From: Methyloprofundus sp.
GTDB taxonomy: Bacteria; Pseudomonadota; Gammaproteobacteria; Methylococcales; Methylomonadaceae
Assembly (NCBI GenBank): GCA_012960135.1
Contig: DUBW01000037.1
Span: 43,243-107,242 of the forward strand
Direction of reading: 5' to 3'
Length of the DNA stretch: 64,000 nucleotides
Shown here: positions 19,234 through 29,506 of the stretch, in pieces
How the letters are laid out: each line of letters starts with the position of its first letter
Numbering within the stretch: the first letter of the stretch is position 1
The notes under the pieces: generated by a model
What the model saw: the letters and a program-made list of their open reading frames with translations, nothing else
Databases searched by the model: none
What the model was told of the DNA's origin: nothing
Translations under genes and position numbers: made by a program

Positions 19234-19402
19234 AACAAGTCAAGACCCGGGTATTATTAAATCCCTGCCTAAGTGCAGCTCTAAAATTCAAAGCCATAAC
19301 ATTTCTGTGGTCAGCAATCTTACTGATAAACAAAATACCTGCTTTTCACACTTAAACTAAAATATCTAAGCATTAAAAATAGCTGTCGCTTAGTGCTTAC
19401 AC

Positions 19403-19408
19403 TATAAT
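19403..19408 (+). promoter_or_regulatory. Probable -10 box of the mla-murA operon
   Basis: A perfect TATAAT lies 37 bp before the preferred mlaF ATG at 19446. No good -35 is visible at 16-18 bp spacing. A start near 19414 would exclude the in-frame ATG at 19407 and supports the start at 19446. Confidence 0.4.
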
Positions 19409-19445
19409 GCTATTGTTTTATAATCTGATTTTTCTTTGTTATACC

Positions 19446-20243
19446 ATGATTTCCATACGCAATTTAACTTTCTCTCGTGGCAACAGGAAAATTTTTGACA
19501 ATATCTCGCTAGATATTATGCCGCATAAAATTACCGCGATTATGGGGCCTAGTGGTACCGGTAAAACCACCTTATTAAAATTGATTGCAGGGCAACTCAG
19601 GCCTGATAGCGGAACGCTATTAGTTGACCAGAAAAACGTACATCAACTTTCGCGCACAGAGCTCTACAAGCTGCGCAAAAAAATGGGCATGTTGTTTCAG
19701 AGCGGCGCCTTATTAACTGATATGTCAGTGTACGATAACATTGCATTTCCCATCAGAGAGCATACTCAACTCCCGGAATCAATGATACGCACACTGGTAC
19801 TAATGAAGCTCAATGCGGTTGGCTTACGTGGAGCACGCGACTTAATGCCCAGCGAACTCTCTGGCGGCATGGCAAGACGTGTAGCGATGGCTCGAGCTCT
19901 AGCTCTGGATCCCGAAATGATCATGTTCGACGAACCTTTTACCGGCCAGGATCCGATATCTCTGGGAGTGTTAGTCAAATTGATTAAAAAATTAAATCAA
20001 ACGTTACACTTAAGCAGCATAGTTGTTTCACATAATGTCGTAGAAACCGCTTCTATTGCAGATTATATTTATCTTATTTCGGAGGGCAAAGTGGCCGGCC
20101 AAGGCACGCCCGAAGAACTGAACACAACTAAATCAGACTGGGTTCAGCAATTTATGCAAGGCAAAGCCGATGGCCCAGTGCCATTTCATTACCCTGCACA
20201 GGACATTAACAGCGACCTACTTTCTAATAACGCTAAATTATGA
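19446..20243 (+). CDS. mlaF: Phospholipid transport ABC ATPase MlaF
   Basis: ATPase of the MlaFEDB complex, which moves phospholipids between inner and outer membranes to keep lipid asymmetry. The start at 19446 (MISIRNLTF) is preferred over an in-frame ATG 39 bp upstream, which overlaps the -10 box and would add a hydrophobic stretch foreign to the family. The resulting 265 residues carry Walker A GPSGTGKTT (34-42), signature LSGGMARRVAMARA and Walker B IMFDEPFTGQDP. It overlaps mlaE by ATGA. Confidence 0.94.
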   Translation: MISIRNLTFSRGNRKIFDNISLDIMPHKITAIMGPSGTGKTTLLKLIAGQLRPDSGTLLVDQKNVHQLSRTELYKLRKKMGMLFQSGALLTDMSVYDNIAFPIREHTQLPESMIRTLVLMKLNAVGLRGARDLMPSELSGGMARRVAMARALALDPEMIMFDEPFTGQDPISLGVLVKLIKKLNQTLHLSSIVVSHNVVETASIADYIYLISEGKVAGQGTPEELNTTKSDWVQQFMQGKADGPVPFHYPAQDINSDLLSNNAKL

Positions 20244-21019
20244 ACTTCTTCCAGTCCATAGGTCATTCCAGTTTAAAATTTCTGGCTAAGTTAGGCCGCA
20301 GCAGCCTGTTTTTTAGTGCTATATTAACCGGCTTTGGATATACCTTAAGCCGCCCGGGCTTACTTATTAAACAGCTGTATAATATCGGCGTGCTTACGTT
20401 CTGGTTAATTGCAATTTCCGGACTCTTTGTCGGCATGGTACTTGGCTTGCAAGGCGTTTATACTCTATCTACCTTTGGCGCCGAATCTTCATTGGGAATT
20501 ATGGTCGCAGCCTCTCTCGTCCGAGAGTTAGGTCCTGTGGTTAGCGCGCTATTATTTGCCGGGCGCGCAGGCTCGGCTTTAACGGCTGAAATTGGCCTAA
20601 TGAAAGCAACCGAACAACTTTCAGCAATGGAAATGATGGCCATAGACCCATTAAAATACATTATTGCACCGCGCTTTTTTGCAGGATTTATATCACTCCC
20701 CTTATTAGCGGCATTGTTCAGTGCTATCGGTATTTTAGGGGGATACCTCGCCGGCGTAGAACTATTAAACGTTGACTCAGGTTCTTATTGGTCACAAATG
20801 CAAGGCGCGATTGATTTTCACGACGATATTATTAACGGCGTTATCAAAAGTATTATTTTTGCCTGGCTAGTTTCCTGGATTGCCTTATTTGAAGGTTATG
20901 ATGCCGTCCCGACTGCTTCCGGAATCAGCCGGGCAACCACTCGCACCGTGGTCACTTCTGCTTTTGCCATTCTGCTGTTTGACTTTTTATTAACTGCCCT
21001 TATGTTTGGAGCGTCCTGA
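20240..21019 (+). CDS. mlaE: Phospholipid ABC transporter permease MlaE
   Basis: MlaE/YrbE-family permease of 259 residues with five to six hydrophobic segments and the family motifs GLQGVYTLSTFGAE and LVRELGPVVSALLFAGRAGS. It forms the membrane core of MlaFEDB. It overlaps mlaF by 4 bp and is 2 bp before mlaD. Confidence 0.95.
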   Translation: MNFFQSIGHSSLKFLAKLGRSSLFFSAILTGFGYTLSRPGLLIKQLYNIGVLTFWLIAISGLFVGMVLGLQGVYTLSTFGAESSLGIMVAASLVRELGPVVSALLFAGRAGSALTAEIGLMKATEQLSAMEMMAIDPLKYIIAPRFFAGFISLPLLAALFSAIGILGGYLAGVELLNVDSGSYWSQMQGAIDFHDDIINGVIKSIIFAWLVSWIALFEGYDAVPTASGISRATTRTVVTSAFAILLFDFLLTALMFGAS

Positions 21020-21021
21020 TC

Positions 21022-21486
21022 ATGCCATGCAAATCCTTGGAAATTTTAGTAGGGCTATTTGTTAGCCTGTGTATTGCCGCACTTTTCTTTCTTGCATTGC
21101 AAGTCAGCAATTATAGTGACTTGCAAGACAACGGCAGCTATACCGTGAATGCCCATTTTGAGAATGTCGGTGGCCTTAAAAGCAAAGCATTAGTCTCTAT
21201 GGCTGGCGTCCCAATTGGACGTGTAACCGAGATTAGTTTCGACTCGGATAACTATGATGCGCTCGTTAAGATACGCATCGACGCACGATATAACAACTTA
21301 CCTAGCGATACGTCAGCCAGTATTTTAACTTCAGGCTTACTTGGCGATAAATACATCGGTCTGACACCCGGTGGACTGGATGAATTCTTGCAGGAAGGTG
21401 ATAATATAGAGCTCACTCAGTCGGCACTGGTACTAGAGAGGCTAATTAGTCAGTTCCTGTTTAATTCAGCGGATGACGATAAATAA
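21022..21486 (+). CDS. mlaD: Phospholipid-binding MCE protein MlaD
   Basis: Single-MCE-domain protein of 154 residues: one N-terminal anchor (about 7-25), then the MCE domain (about 38-117; VNAHFENVGGLKSKALVSMAG, ILTSGLLGDKYIGLTPGG). It forms the periplasmic hexameric ring on MlaFE. It is somewhat shorter than the E. coli protein. mlaC, which normally follows, is absent: the next gene overlaps or abuts this one and encodes the STAS protein. Confidence 0.93.
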   Translation: MPCKSLEILVGLFVSLCIAALFFLALQVSNYSDLQDNGSYTVNAHFENVGGLKSKALVSMAGVPIGRVTEISFDSDNYDALVKIRIDARYNNLPSDTSASILTSGLLGDKYIGLTPGGLDEFLQEGDNIELTQSALVLERLISQFLFNSADDDK

Positions 21487-21490
21487 ACCG

Positions 21491-21793
21491 ATGCACAATA
21501 TTGAAATTCTCTCCCCTGCCAGAGATCACATTATTATTAAGGGCGATTTAACTTTCAGCACAATTAACAAAGCTCACACAACCGCTTTAAAACTTGAGCA
21601 ATCAGCCCCATCTATTAATATAGACTTACAGCAACTAGGCAAAATTGATAGCGCTGGCTTGGCTTTACTTATAGAATGGATAAAATTTGCCCAGGCATCT
21701 CAAACAGAATTAAGATTTACACATATCCCTGCACAGCTCTCTGCCTTGACAAAGTTGTGTGATATCTCTGAAATCGACTTATTTAACTTATAA
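21491..21793 (+). CDS. mlaB: STAS-domain protein MlaB
   Basis: The roughly 100-residue STAS protein (NIDLQQLGKIDSAGLALLIEWI) fits MlaB, the cytoplasmic subunit that binds and activates MlaF. The key STAS hydroxyl residue is in the KIDSAGLALL loop (Ser where E. coli has Thr). I prefer ATG 21491 (MHNIEIL), 4 bp after the mlaD stop; an in-frame ATG at 21473 overlapping mlaD is possible. Neither has a clear ribosome site. Confidence 0.88.
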   Translation: MHNIEILSPARDHIIIKGDLTFSTINKAHTTALKLEQSAPSINIDLQQLGKIDSAGLALLIEWIKFAQASQTELRFTHIPAQLSALTKLCDISEIDLFNL

Positions 21794-21799
21794 GAATAG

Positions 21800-23074
<1,275 letters not shown>

Positions 23075-23087
23075 CACAGGCTTTCTC

Positions 23088-23714
23088 ATGTTAACGATCG
23101 CAGTTTCAAAAGGCAGAATTTACGACGAAGCACTCCCTTTACTGGCAGATGCCGATATTGTTCCGCTTGATGACCCTAAAACCAGCCGCAAACTTATCCT
23201 TAAAACCAACCACGCCGATGTGCAACTAGTTATCATACGCGCTACCGACGTACCCACTTTCGTCGAATATGGCGCGGCAGACTTAGGCATAGCCGGCAAA
23301 GACGTGCTGATTGAGCATGACTCGGATAATTTATACGAGCCCTTAGACCTCAACATTGCCTGCTGCAAACTAATGACTGCAGTACCTACTAATGCCCCGG
23401 ACATTTCAGGACGAGTCCGCGTTGCAACAAAATACGTCAAAACAGCAGAGCGCTATTTTGCCAGTAAAGGCATACAGGCTGAAATCATCAAACTCTATGG
23501 TGCGATGGAGCTTGCGCCTATCGTTGGCCTAGCAGACTGCATCGTGGATGTAGTTGATACCGGCAATACTTTACGCGCAAATGGTCTGGAACCACGTGAG
23601 CTGATTATGAATATCAGCTCACGTCTGGTGGTTAATAAAGCGTCTATGAAAATGAAACACCAGCTTATTCAGCCATTGCTAGATCAATTCGAAAAAACAC
23701 TGGCTGCAAGATAA
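23088..23714 (+). CDS. hisG: ATP phosphoribosyltransferase, short form
   Basis: First step of histidine biosynthesis (ATP plus PRPP). The protein is 208 residues, the short HisG type lacking the C-terminal regulatory domain. [36 protein letters not shown] contains the PRPP-binding region. Short HisG normally acts with the HisZ regulatory subunit, which is not encoded in this window. It is 13 bp after murA and 6 bp before hisD. Confidence 0.95.
   Translation: MLTIAVSKGRIYDEALPLLADADIVPLDDPKTSRKLILKTNHADVQLVIIRATDVPTFVEYGAADLGIAGKDVLIEHDSDNLYEPLDLNIACCKLMTAVPTNAPDISGRVRVATKYVKTAERYFASKGIQAEIIKLYGAMELAPIVGLADCIVDVVDTGNTLRANGLEPRELIMNISSRLVVNKASMKMKHQLIQPLLDQFEKTLAAR
23595..23623. repeat. 11-bp perfect palindrome inside hisG
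   Basis: CGTGAGCTGAT (23595-23605) and ATCAGCTCACG (23613-23623) are perfect complements around a 7-nt loop, within the codons for [10 protein letters not shown]. It could act on the mRNA or be chance. Confidence 0.4.
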
Positions 23715-23720
23715 ACCACT

Positions 23721-25022
23721 ATGACTCAAACCATCTCACGACTCAATAGTACGGATGCTGATTTTCTGACGCAACTAAAACAATTACTCGCCTTTGAAGA
23801 AAGTTCTGACCATGAAGTTCACCAGCGTGTTTTGGATATTATTGCTAACGTTCGCAGCAAGGGCGATCAGGCGGTTCTCGAATACACCAATCAATTTGAT
23901 CACTGCTCTCTGACACAAGCATCTGAATTAGAACTGTCTCAGGCAAAGTTAAAAGCCGCCTGGGATAACCTGCCTAAAGATAAAGCTGAGGCTTTGGAGA
24001 CAGCGGCCAATCGTGTGCGTGTCTATGCTGAAAAGCAGAAATTGGAGTCCTGGCAATACACCGAAGCCGACGGCACCATGTTAGGTCAGAAAATAACGCC
24101 ATTAGACCGTGCCGGACTCTATGTCCCGGGAGGCAAAGCCGCCTACCCTTCTTCCGTTTTAATGAATGCAATTCCTGCTAAAGTAGCCGGCGTTCGCGAG
24201 CTGATCATGGTTGTCCCCACACCACAAGGTGTTACTAATGAGCTGGTTTTAGCGGCCGCCTATCTCGCAGGTGTTGACCGGGTTTTTACTATCGGTGGAG
24301 CACAAGCGGTTGCCGCCTTAGCCTATGGCACTGAAACCATCCCTGCGGTAGAAAAAATTGTTGGCCCAGGCAACATCTATGTCGCTACGGCAAAAAAACT
24401 GGTCTTTGGCCAGGTAGGTATCGATATGATCGCTGGCCCTTCGGAAATACTGATTATTTGCGATGGCAAAACTGATCCAGACTGGATCGCCATGGACTTA
24501 TTTTCTCAGGCTGAACACGATGAAGATGCCCAGGCCATATTATTATCTGATGATGCCGAATTTCTTGAAGCAGTTATGCAGAGTATCGACAAATTATTGC
24601 CGGAAATGGAGCGTGCCGAGATTATTAAAGCCTCTCTAGCCAGGCGCGGCGCATTAATAAAAGTCGACTCATTAGAACAGGCAGCTGATGTTGCTAATAC
24701 TATCGCCCCTGAACATCTTGAATTATCTGTACAAGACCCGGAAGCACTGTGCGCACATATCCGTAATGCTGGCGCTATCTTTATGGGACGCTACACAGCA
24801 GAAGCTCTAGGTGATTACTGTGCCGGCCCTAACCACGTCTTGCCTACCTCAGGAACGGCACGATTTTCTTCACCTTTGGGGGTATATGATTTTCAGAAAC
24901 GCTCCAGCCTGATATTCTGTTCTGCCGAGGGTGCAAATACTTTAGGTAAAACAGCTTCTGTACTGGCACGCGGAGAAAGCTTAACAGCACATGCGCGCTC
25001 TGCGGAATACAGATTAAAATAA
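23721..25022 (+). CDS. hisD: Histidinol dehydrogenase
   Basis: Zn-dependent NAD enzyme for the last two steps of histidine synthesis. The 433 residues contain the hallmark [16 protein letters not shown], the nucleotide/zinc region [16 protein letters not shown] and [20 protein letters not shown]. The length is normal. Confidence 0.97.
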   Translation: MTQTISRLNSTDADFLTQLKQLLAFEESSDHEVHQRVLDIIANVRSKGDQAVLEYTNQFDHCSLTQASELELSQAKLKAAWDNLPKDKAEALETAANRVRVYAEKQKLESWQYTEADGTMLGQKITPLDRAGLYVPGGKAAYPSSVLMNAIPAKVAGVRELIMVVPTPQGVTNELVLAAAYLAGVDRVFTIGGAQAVAALAYGTETIPAVEKIVGPGNIYVATAKKLVFGQVGIDMIAGPSEILIICDGKTDPDWIAMDLFSQAEHDEDAQAILLSDDAEFLEAVMQSIDKLLPEMERAEIIKASLARRGALIKVDSLEQAADVANTIAPEHLELSVQDPEALCAHIRNAGAIFMGRYTAEALGDYCAGPNHVLPTSGTARFSSPLGVYDFQKRSSLIFCSAEGANTLGKTASVLARGESLTAHARSAEYRLK

Positions 25023-25088
25023 GTATTGATCTCATTTCATTGACACTGAAAGAGAACCATAAATCCAAAACATATTAAGAAAAATATA

Positions 25089-25418
25089 ATGACTGATCTA
25101 CCTGAAAAAACCTGTGGCATAGAACGCCTGGTGACGCACCCTAAGTTAGTGGAAGCGGCGCTAAGTGGCAGAAAAACCCAGCAACGCCGTGACGGTGTTT
25201 ATGCCTACCCGAACGAAACTTTTACTCTGGAAGGCAAAGAATTTATTGTCACTGATTTAACCAGAGAAACCATTGGCGATATGGGTGATGCTGAAGCACA
25301 GGCAGAGGGCTATCCTAATCTGGAAATGTATAAAAACCTGATTCTTAAAATGCACGCTGGAATGGAATGGAATGAAGCTGCACCTGTCTGGGTACATCAT
25401 TTCAAACGTGTTGATTAA
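25089..25418 (+). CDS. ASCH-domain protein
   Basis: The 109-residue protein (LVEAALSGRKTQQRRDGVYAYP..., ending WVHHFKRVD) resembles small ASCH domain proteins, a PUA-like fold proposed to bind RNA or act on modified nucleosides. The lysine in the GRKTQQRR motif is in the usual active or binding position. It lies between hisD and hisC, 66 and 17 bp from them, and so is probably cotranscribed with histidine genes, but a histidine role is not implied. The specific function is unknown. Confidence 0.75.
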   Translation: MTDLPEKTCGIERLVTHPKLVEAALSGRKTQQRRDGVYAYPNETFTLEGKEFIVTDLTRETIGDMGDAEAQAEGYPNLEMYKNLILKMHAGMEWNEAAPVWVHHFKRVD

Positions 25419-25435
25419 TTTAAGCAACGTTAATC

Positions 25436-26527
25436 ATGCTTGAACAAGACCTTATCTCTACTGTTATTCGCCCTGAAATTCGGGCGTTAACTGCCTATAA
25501 AGTAGCCGATGCAACGGGATATATAAAACTTGATGCGATGGAAAATCCTTATACCTGGCCAGAAGAGATTAAAGCAGAATGGCTAAAAGTCATACACAAG
25601 GCGGAAATTAATCGCTACCCTGACCCAGAAGCAAGATCACTGTGCAATGTTCTAAAAGAATACAATCAGCTTCCTGAGCAGAGCGGGATCTTACTAGGTA
25701 ATGGCTCGGATGAAATCATCCAACTCTTGCTCATGTCATTACCTGCCAATTCTACAGTAATGGCACCCGAGCCGAGCTTTGTCATGTACAAACAAATTGC
25801 TCAGTGCCTGGGTTTAAAGTATCAGGGATTACCTTTATTAGCCGAAAGTTTTGAACTGGATCTGGAGCTTACGCTGGCGGCCATAAAGCAGCAGCAACCC
25901 GAAATTATCTTTATTGCCTACCCCAATAACCCGACTGGTAATCTATTTGACAGTCATGCTATCGAGCAAATTATCCAGCACAGCAAGGGACTGGTTATTA
26001 TTGATGAGGCCTACGCCCCTTTTACTGATGCTAGCTTTATAGCTAAACTTTCAACCTACAATAACTTACTGGTCATGCGTACTGTTTCCAAGCTGGGGCT
26101 AGCTGGTTTACGCCTCGGCTTTATTGCCGGTCAACCGGGCATTATCAGTGAATTAAACAAGGCTAGGCTACCTTACAACATTAATATACTGACCCAATGC
26201 AGCACCGAATTTGTGTTAACTCACCCAGAGATGTTTGCTCAGCAAACCGAAATTCTACGCAATGAAAGAGCACGCATGTTCCTGCAATTAAGCACTATCC
26301 ATGGAATTAGGCCATACCCTAGTGCAGCAAACTTTATTCTGTTTCGTACCGAGCAGAATAAAGCGACGCCAATTTTTAATGCCTTAAAAGAGCAAGGTAT
26401 TTTAATAAAGAACCTGTCCCCACAACAAGGGCCATTGAGTGACTGCCTGCGAGTGACTATAGGAAAACCGGAAGAAAACAATGCTTTTATTAAAGCATTG
26501 AAAAATGCGAAAAATGCAATGCCCTGA
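25436..26527 (+). CDS. hisC: Histidinol-phosphate aminotransferase
   Basis: PLP-dependent fold-type I aminotransferase of 363 residues. NPYTWP and the NGSDEII turn bind substrate and cofactor, YPNNPTGN and D190 in IIDEAYAPF contact the pyridine ring, and K219 in TVSKLGLAGLRLGF forms the Schiff base. It completes the hisG-hisD-(ASCH)-hisC group. Confidence 0.96.
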   Translation: MLEQDLISTVIRPEIRALTAYKVADATGYIKLDAMENPYTWPEEIKAEWLKVIHKAEINRYPDPEARSLCNVLKEYNQLPEQSGILLGNGSDEIIQLLLMSLPANSTVMAPEPSFVMYKQIAQCLGLKYQGLPLLAESFELDLELTLAAIKQQQPEIIFIAYPNNPTGNLFDSHAIEQIIQHSKGLVIIDEAYAPFTDASFIAKLSTYNNLLVMRTVSKLGLAGLRLGFIAGQPGIISELNKARLPYNINILTQCSTEFVLTHPEMFAQQTEILRNERARMFLQLSTIHGIRPYPSAANFILFRTEQNKATPIFNALKEQGILIKNLSPQQGPLSDCLRVTIGKPEENNAFIKALKNAKNAMP

Positions 26528-26660
26528 ATTCAAGTATAATCATTACCACAAAAAGATTACAAAAAACAGACTTCTAAAGGGCGCGGCTCTCATGTACCAT
26601 TGAACCACAAACAAAAAAAGTTAAAAAAGTTAAAAAAACACATAATCAGGAGCGTTATAC

Positions 26661-27254
26661 ATGAGCGAACAAGGCGTCGACAATTCAAAACGCCAATTTC
26701 TAACCACGGCTTTAACCGTCGTTGGCGCAGTAGGGACAGGCTACATCGCTGTACCTTTTCTCGCGCAGATGCAGCCTAGCACCAGGGCTAAAGCGGCAGG
26801 ATCTCCAGTAGAAATTGATATCAGTAAAATAGAACCAGGGCAACTAATCCGAGCCGCTTGGCGCGGCAAACCAGTCTGGGTTCTTTTTCGCACACCAGAA
26901 GTTCTGGAAATCCTGGCAACAGATACTGGCAAACTCGCAGACCCTGATTCCTCAGAATCTAATCAACCTGCATCCAGTCAAAATGATTTCCGCTCCATTA
27001 AACCTGAAATTTTCATTGCTGTCGGTTTATGTACGCACCTAGGTTGTTCGCCAACATTCCGTCCCGAAATTGCTCCCAATGATTTAGGCCCTGAGTGGAA
27101 AGGTGGTTTTTTCTGTCCTTGTCATGGTTCTGGATTTGATTTGGCAGGACGTGTCTTCAGAGGGGTTCCCGCTCCAACTAATTTAGACGTTCCTCCGCAC
27201 CATTACATTAGTGATACGCGGATACTGATAGGCGACAACGAGGCAAACGCATGA
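26661..27254 (+). CDS. petA: Ubiquinol-cytochrome c reductase Rieske iron-sulfur subunit
   Basis: Rieske protein of the bc1 complex, 197 residues. A membrane anchor (about 13-35) is preceded by SKRQFL, a variant of a twin-arginine-type signal. The [2Fe-2S] ligands are C124/H126 in CTHLGC and C152/H155 in CPCHGS, with C129 and C154 forming the family disulfide. A good ribosome site (AGGAGCG) precedes the ATG. The gene overlaps petB by ATGA. Confidence 0.97.
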   Translation: MSEQGVDNSKRQFLTTALTVVGAVGTGYIAVPFLAQMQPSTRAKAAGSPVEIDISKIEPGQLIRAAWRGKPVWVLFRTPEVLEILATDTGKLADPDSSESNQPASSQNDFRSIKPEIFIAVGLCTHLGCSPTFRPEIAPNDLGPEWKGGFFCPCHGSGFDLAGRVFRGVPAPTNLDVPPHHYISDTRILIGDNEANA

Positions 27255-28648
27255 AACCAAATTACTTAAACGATTGTGGTAGCTGGTTTTGTCAGCGCTT
27301 CCCAATGGTCAAAATGTGGAATGAACACATGGCGCAATATTACGCGCCGAAAAACTTTAACTTCTGGTATTTTTTTGGTTCTTTAGCATTATTGGTACTA
27401 GTTAACCAGCTAGTCACTGGTATCTTACTGACTATGAACTACAAGCCTGATGCCAGTTTGGCATTCGACTCAGTCGAATATATTATGCGCGAAGTGCCCT
27501 GGGGCTGGTTAGTACGCTATATGCATTCTACCGGTGCGTCGGCCTTTTTTATCGTGGTCTACCTGCACATGTTTCGTGGCCTGATTTATGGCTCCTACAA
27601 ACAGCCCCGAGAGCTGATCTGGATCTTCGGCATGCTGATCTTTTTAGCACTAATGGCAGAGGCATTCATGGGATACCTACTTCCTTGGGGTCAAATGTCT
27701 TACTGGGGTGCACAGGTAATTATCTCCTTATTCAGTGCGATTCCGATAATTGGCGATGATCTATCACTATGGGTACGCGGTGACTATGTTATCTCAGATG
27801 CGACTCTAAACCGCTTCTTTGCATTCCATGTCATTGCCATTCCTCTGATCCTCATTATGCTGATATTCCTGCATATTATTGCCTTACATGAAGTCGGATC
27901 AAATAACCCAGACGGCATAGAGATCAAAGACTCTAAAGACCCCTGGGGACACCCTGTAGATGGTATTCCTTTCCACCCGTATTACACGGTAAAAGACATC
28001 GTTGGCGTTGCTGTCTTCCTGTTCTTTTTTGCCACGGTGCTATTTTATATGCCGGAAATGGGAGGTTACTTTCTAGAACATTCCAATTTTATACCGGCAG
28101 ACCCCTTAGCCACGCCTGAACATATTGCTCCGGTCTGGTATTTCACCCCGTTCTATGCAATTTTAAGAGCAATTCCTGATAAATTTGCTGGAGTCATTGC
28201 AATGGGAGGTGCGATTGTCGTGTTATTCTTACTTCCCTGGCTAGACCGTAGCCCGGTAAGATCAATACGTTATCGCGGAGGCATTTATAAAAAAGCAATC
28301 GCGCTGTTCGTACTTAGCTTTTTGGGACTAGGTTATCTAGGCATGCAGGCTCCTACCGCAAACGCCACTATTGCAGCACGGGTTTGTACCGCAATCTACT
28401 TTGCTTTTTTCTTATTAATGCCGATCTATACTCGCTGGGAAAAAACCAAACCATTACCCAAACGAATTAACGAGCAACCCAGTCTTGAAGACCAGATTCC
28501 GGCTATCAAGGAAGCTTTTGCTGCAATGACTCACGATGTGCCGGAAAATAGAAATGGACAAACAGTGATGCACACACGACCTGATGCTTCTGGTATTGTT
28601 CATGAATTAAGCAAATTTGCTAAAAAAATTATAAGGAGCCTAGACTAA
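27251..28648 (+). CDS. petB: Cytochrome b of the bc1 complex
   Basis: Eight-helix quinol-oxidising subunit carrying two b hemes; the ligand histidines lie in the HSTGASAFFIVVYLHMF and FAFHVIAIPLILIM...FLHIIALHE segments. The Qo loop reads PVWY in place of the more widespread PEWY, a variant known in beta/gammaproteobacteria. At 465 residues the protein is about 60 longer than typical bacterial cytochrome b. The extra part is a charged, non-hydrophobic C-terminal tail (from about WEKTKPLPK onward). Confidence 0.97.
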   Translation: MKPNYLNDCGSWFCQRFPMVKMWNEHMAQYYAPKNFNFWYFFGSLALLVLVNQLVTGILLTMNYKPDASLAFDSVEYIMREVPWGWLVRYMHSTGASAFFIVVYLHMFRGLIYGSYKQPRELIWIFGMLIFLALMAEAFMGYLLPWGQMSYWGAQVIISLFSAIPIIGDDLSLWVRGDYVISDATLNRFFAFHVIAIPLILIMLIFLHIIALHEVGSNNPDGIEIKDSKDPWGHPVDGIPFHPYYTVKDIVGVAVFLFFFATVLFYMPEMGGYFLEHSNFIPADPLATPEHIAPVWYFTPFYAILRAIPDKFAGVIAMGGAIVVLFLLPWLDRSPVRSIRYRGGIYKKAIALFVLSFLGLGYLGMQAPTANATIAARVCTAIYFAFFLLMPIYTRWEKTKPLPKRINEQPSLEDQIPAIKEAFAAMTHDVPENRNGQTVMHTRPDASGIVHELSKFAKKIIRSLD

Positions 28649-28649
28649 T

Positions 28650-29372
28650 ATGAAAAAATTATTACAGAGCTGTCTATTACTCCTAATGCCTCTCGGTGTA
28701 TTTGCCGGTGGCGGAATGGATCTTGATTCAGCAGATTATGATTTAAGCGACACAAAATCTTTAGAAAATGGTGCATATCTCTATGTTCAATACTGCTTAG
28801 GCTGTCATTCAACTAAATATATTCGTTACTTGAATCTGGCGGATGACTTTGGAATTAAACAACAAGAGATCCTGGAAAAAGTAGCTCCTGAAGGTGCAGG
28901 CATTTATGACAAAATGCTCACTGCCATGAACGGCCATGACGCTAAAAAATGGTTCGGCACACAACCACCTGATTTATCATTGATTGCCCGTTCAAGAGGC
29001 GCTGACTGGCTATATAGCTACCTAAAAGGTTTTTATATAGACCCTGCCAGACCCTTAGGTGTCAATAATGCAATATATCCTGATGTAGGTATGCCTAATC
29101 CGCTCTGGAAGCTTCAGGGCAAGCAAAAAGCAGTGTATAAAACCGTTGATGGTCAGGAAGTGATCACTGAACTGGTTACTGAAGAACGAGGCACCATGAG
29201 TGCCGAGGAATTCGATAAATCAGTCAATGATATTGTGAACTTCCTGGTTTATGCCGGAGAACCCATACAATTAGAGCGCATCAGCATGGGTAAATATGTA
29301 TTATTCTTTATACTGATATTTGGTGTTATTGCCTATTTATTGAAAAAAGAATACTGGAAAGATATACACTAA
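28650..29372 (+). CDS. petC: Cytochrome c1
   Basis: The 240-residue protein has a signal peptide (about 1-19), the heme c site C49-L-G-C52-H53, a later IYPDVGMPNPLW segment that supplies the Met ligand region, and a C-terminal anchor (YVLFFILIFGVIAYLLKK). It completes petABC, 1 bp after petB. sspA, often next in this class, is not here. Confidence 0.96.
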   Translation: MKKLLQSCLLLLMPLGVFAGGGMDLDSADYDLSDTKSLENGAYLYVQYCLGCHSTKYIRYLNLADDFGIKQQEILEKVAPEGAGIYDKMLTAMNGHDAKKWFGTQPPDLSLIARSRGADWLYSYLKGFYIDPARPLGVNNAIYPDVGMPNPLWKLQGKQKAVYKTVDGQEVITELVTEERGTMSAEEFDKSVNDIVNFLVYAGEPIQLERISMGKYVLFFILIFGVIAYLLKKEYWKDIH

Positions 29373-29382
29373 AACTGTGTAG

Positions 29383-29440
29383 GACGTGGCTTTAGCCCTC
29401 AATTTTTATAAGCGAGCTAAAAGCCGCCCCCCTACAGTAC
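29383..29440. repeat. REP-like inverted pair, divergent variant
   Basis: TGTAGGACGTGGCTTTAGCC on the left and GCTAAAAGCCGCCCCCCTAC on the right form imperfect inverted arms with TGTAG/CTACA ends, like the window's REP family but with a different core. It sits between petC and its terminator. Confidence 0.5.
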
Positions 29441-29456
29441 ACTTCTTTACAGACAT

Positions 29457-29492
29457 AAAAAAGCGCTACTTCTCACGAACTAGCGCTTTTTT
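29457..29492. terminator. Bidirectional rho-independent terminator after petC
   Basis: AAAAAAGCGCTA (29457-29468) pairs perfectly with TAGCGCTTTTTT (29481-29492) around a 12-nt loop, with T-runs in both directions. It ends the pet operon. Confidence 0.85.
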
Positions 29493-29506
29493 CATTTTAT
29501 CCCAAT

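Larger units (their letters stand above)
18896..19445. other. Divergent intergenic region between the yrbG-type gene and mlaF
   Basis: About 550 bp with no frame I can support as coding. It includes an imperfect inverted repeat (19144-19233), a palindromic GGAGCTCC at about 19085-19092, and a likely -10 box for mlaF (19403-19408). It must carry promoters for two divergent envelope operons. Confidence 0.5.

Noticed and set aside
19121..19360. Plus-strand 79-residue frame in the yrbG-mlaF spacer
   Set aside because: Low-complexity composition rich in Ser, Thr and Lys, no ribosome site, and it spans the inverted repeat element.
19407..19445. Upstream ATG extending MlaF by 13 residues
   Set aside because: It overlaps the TATAAT box and adds a hydrophobic stretch that MlaF proteins do not have.
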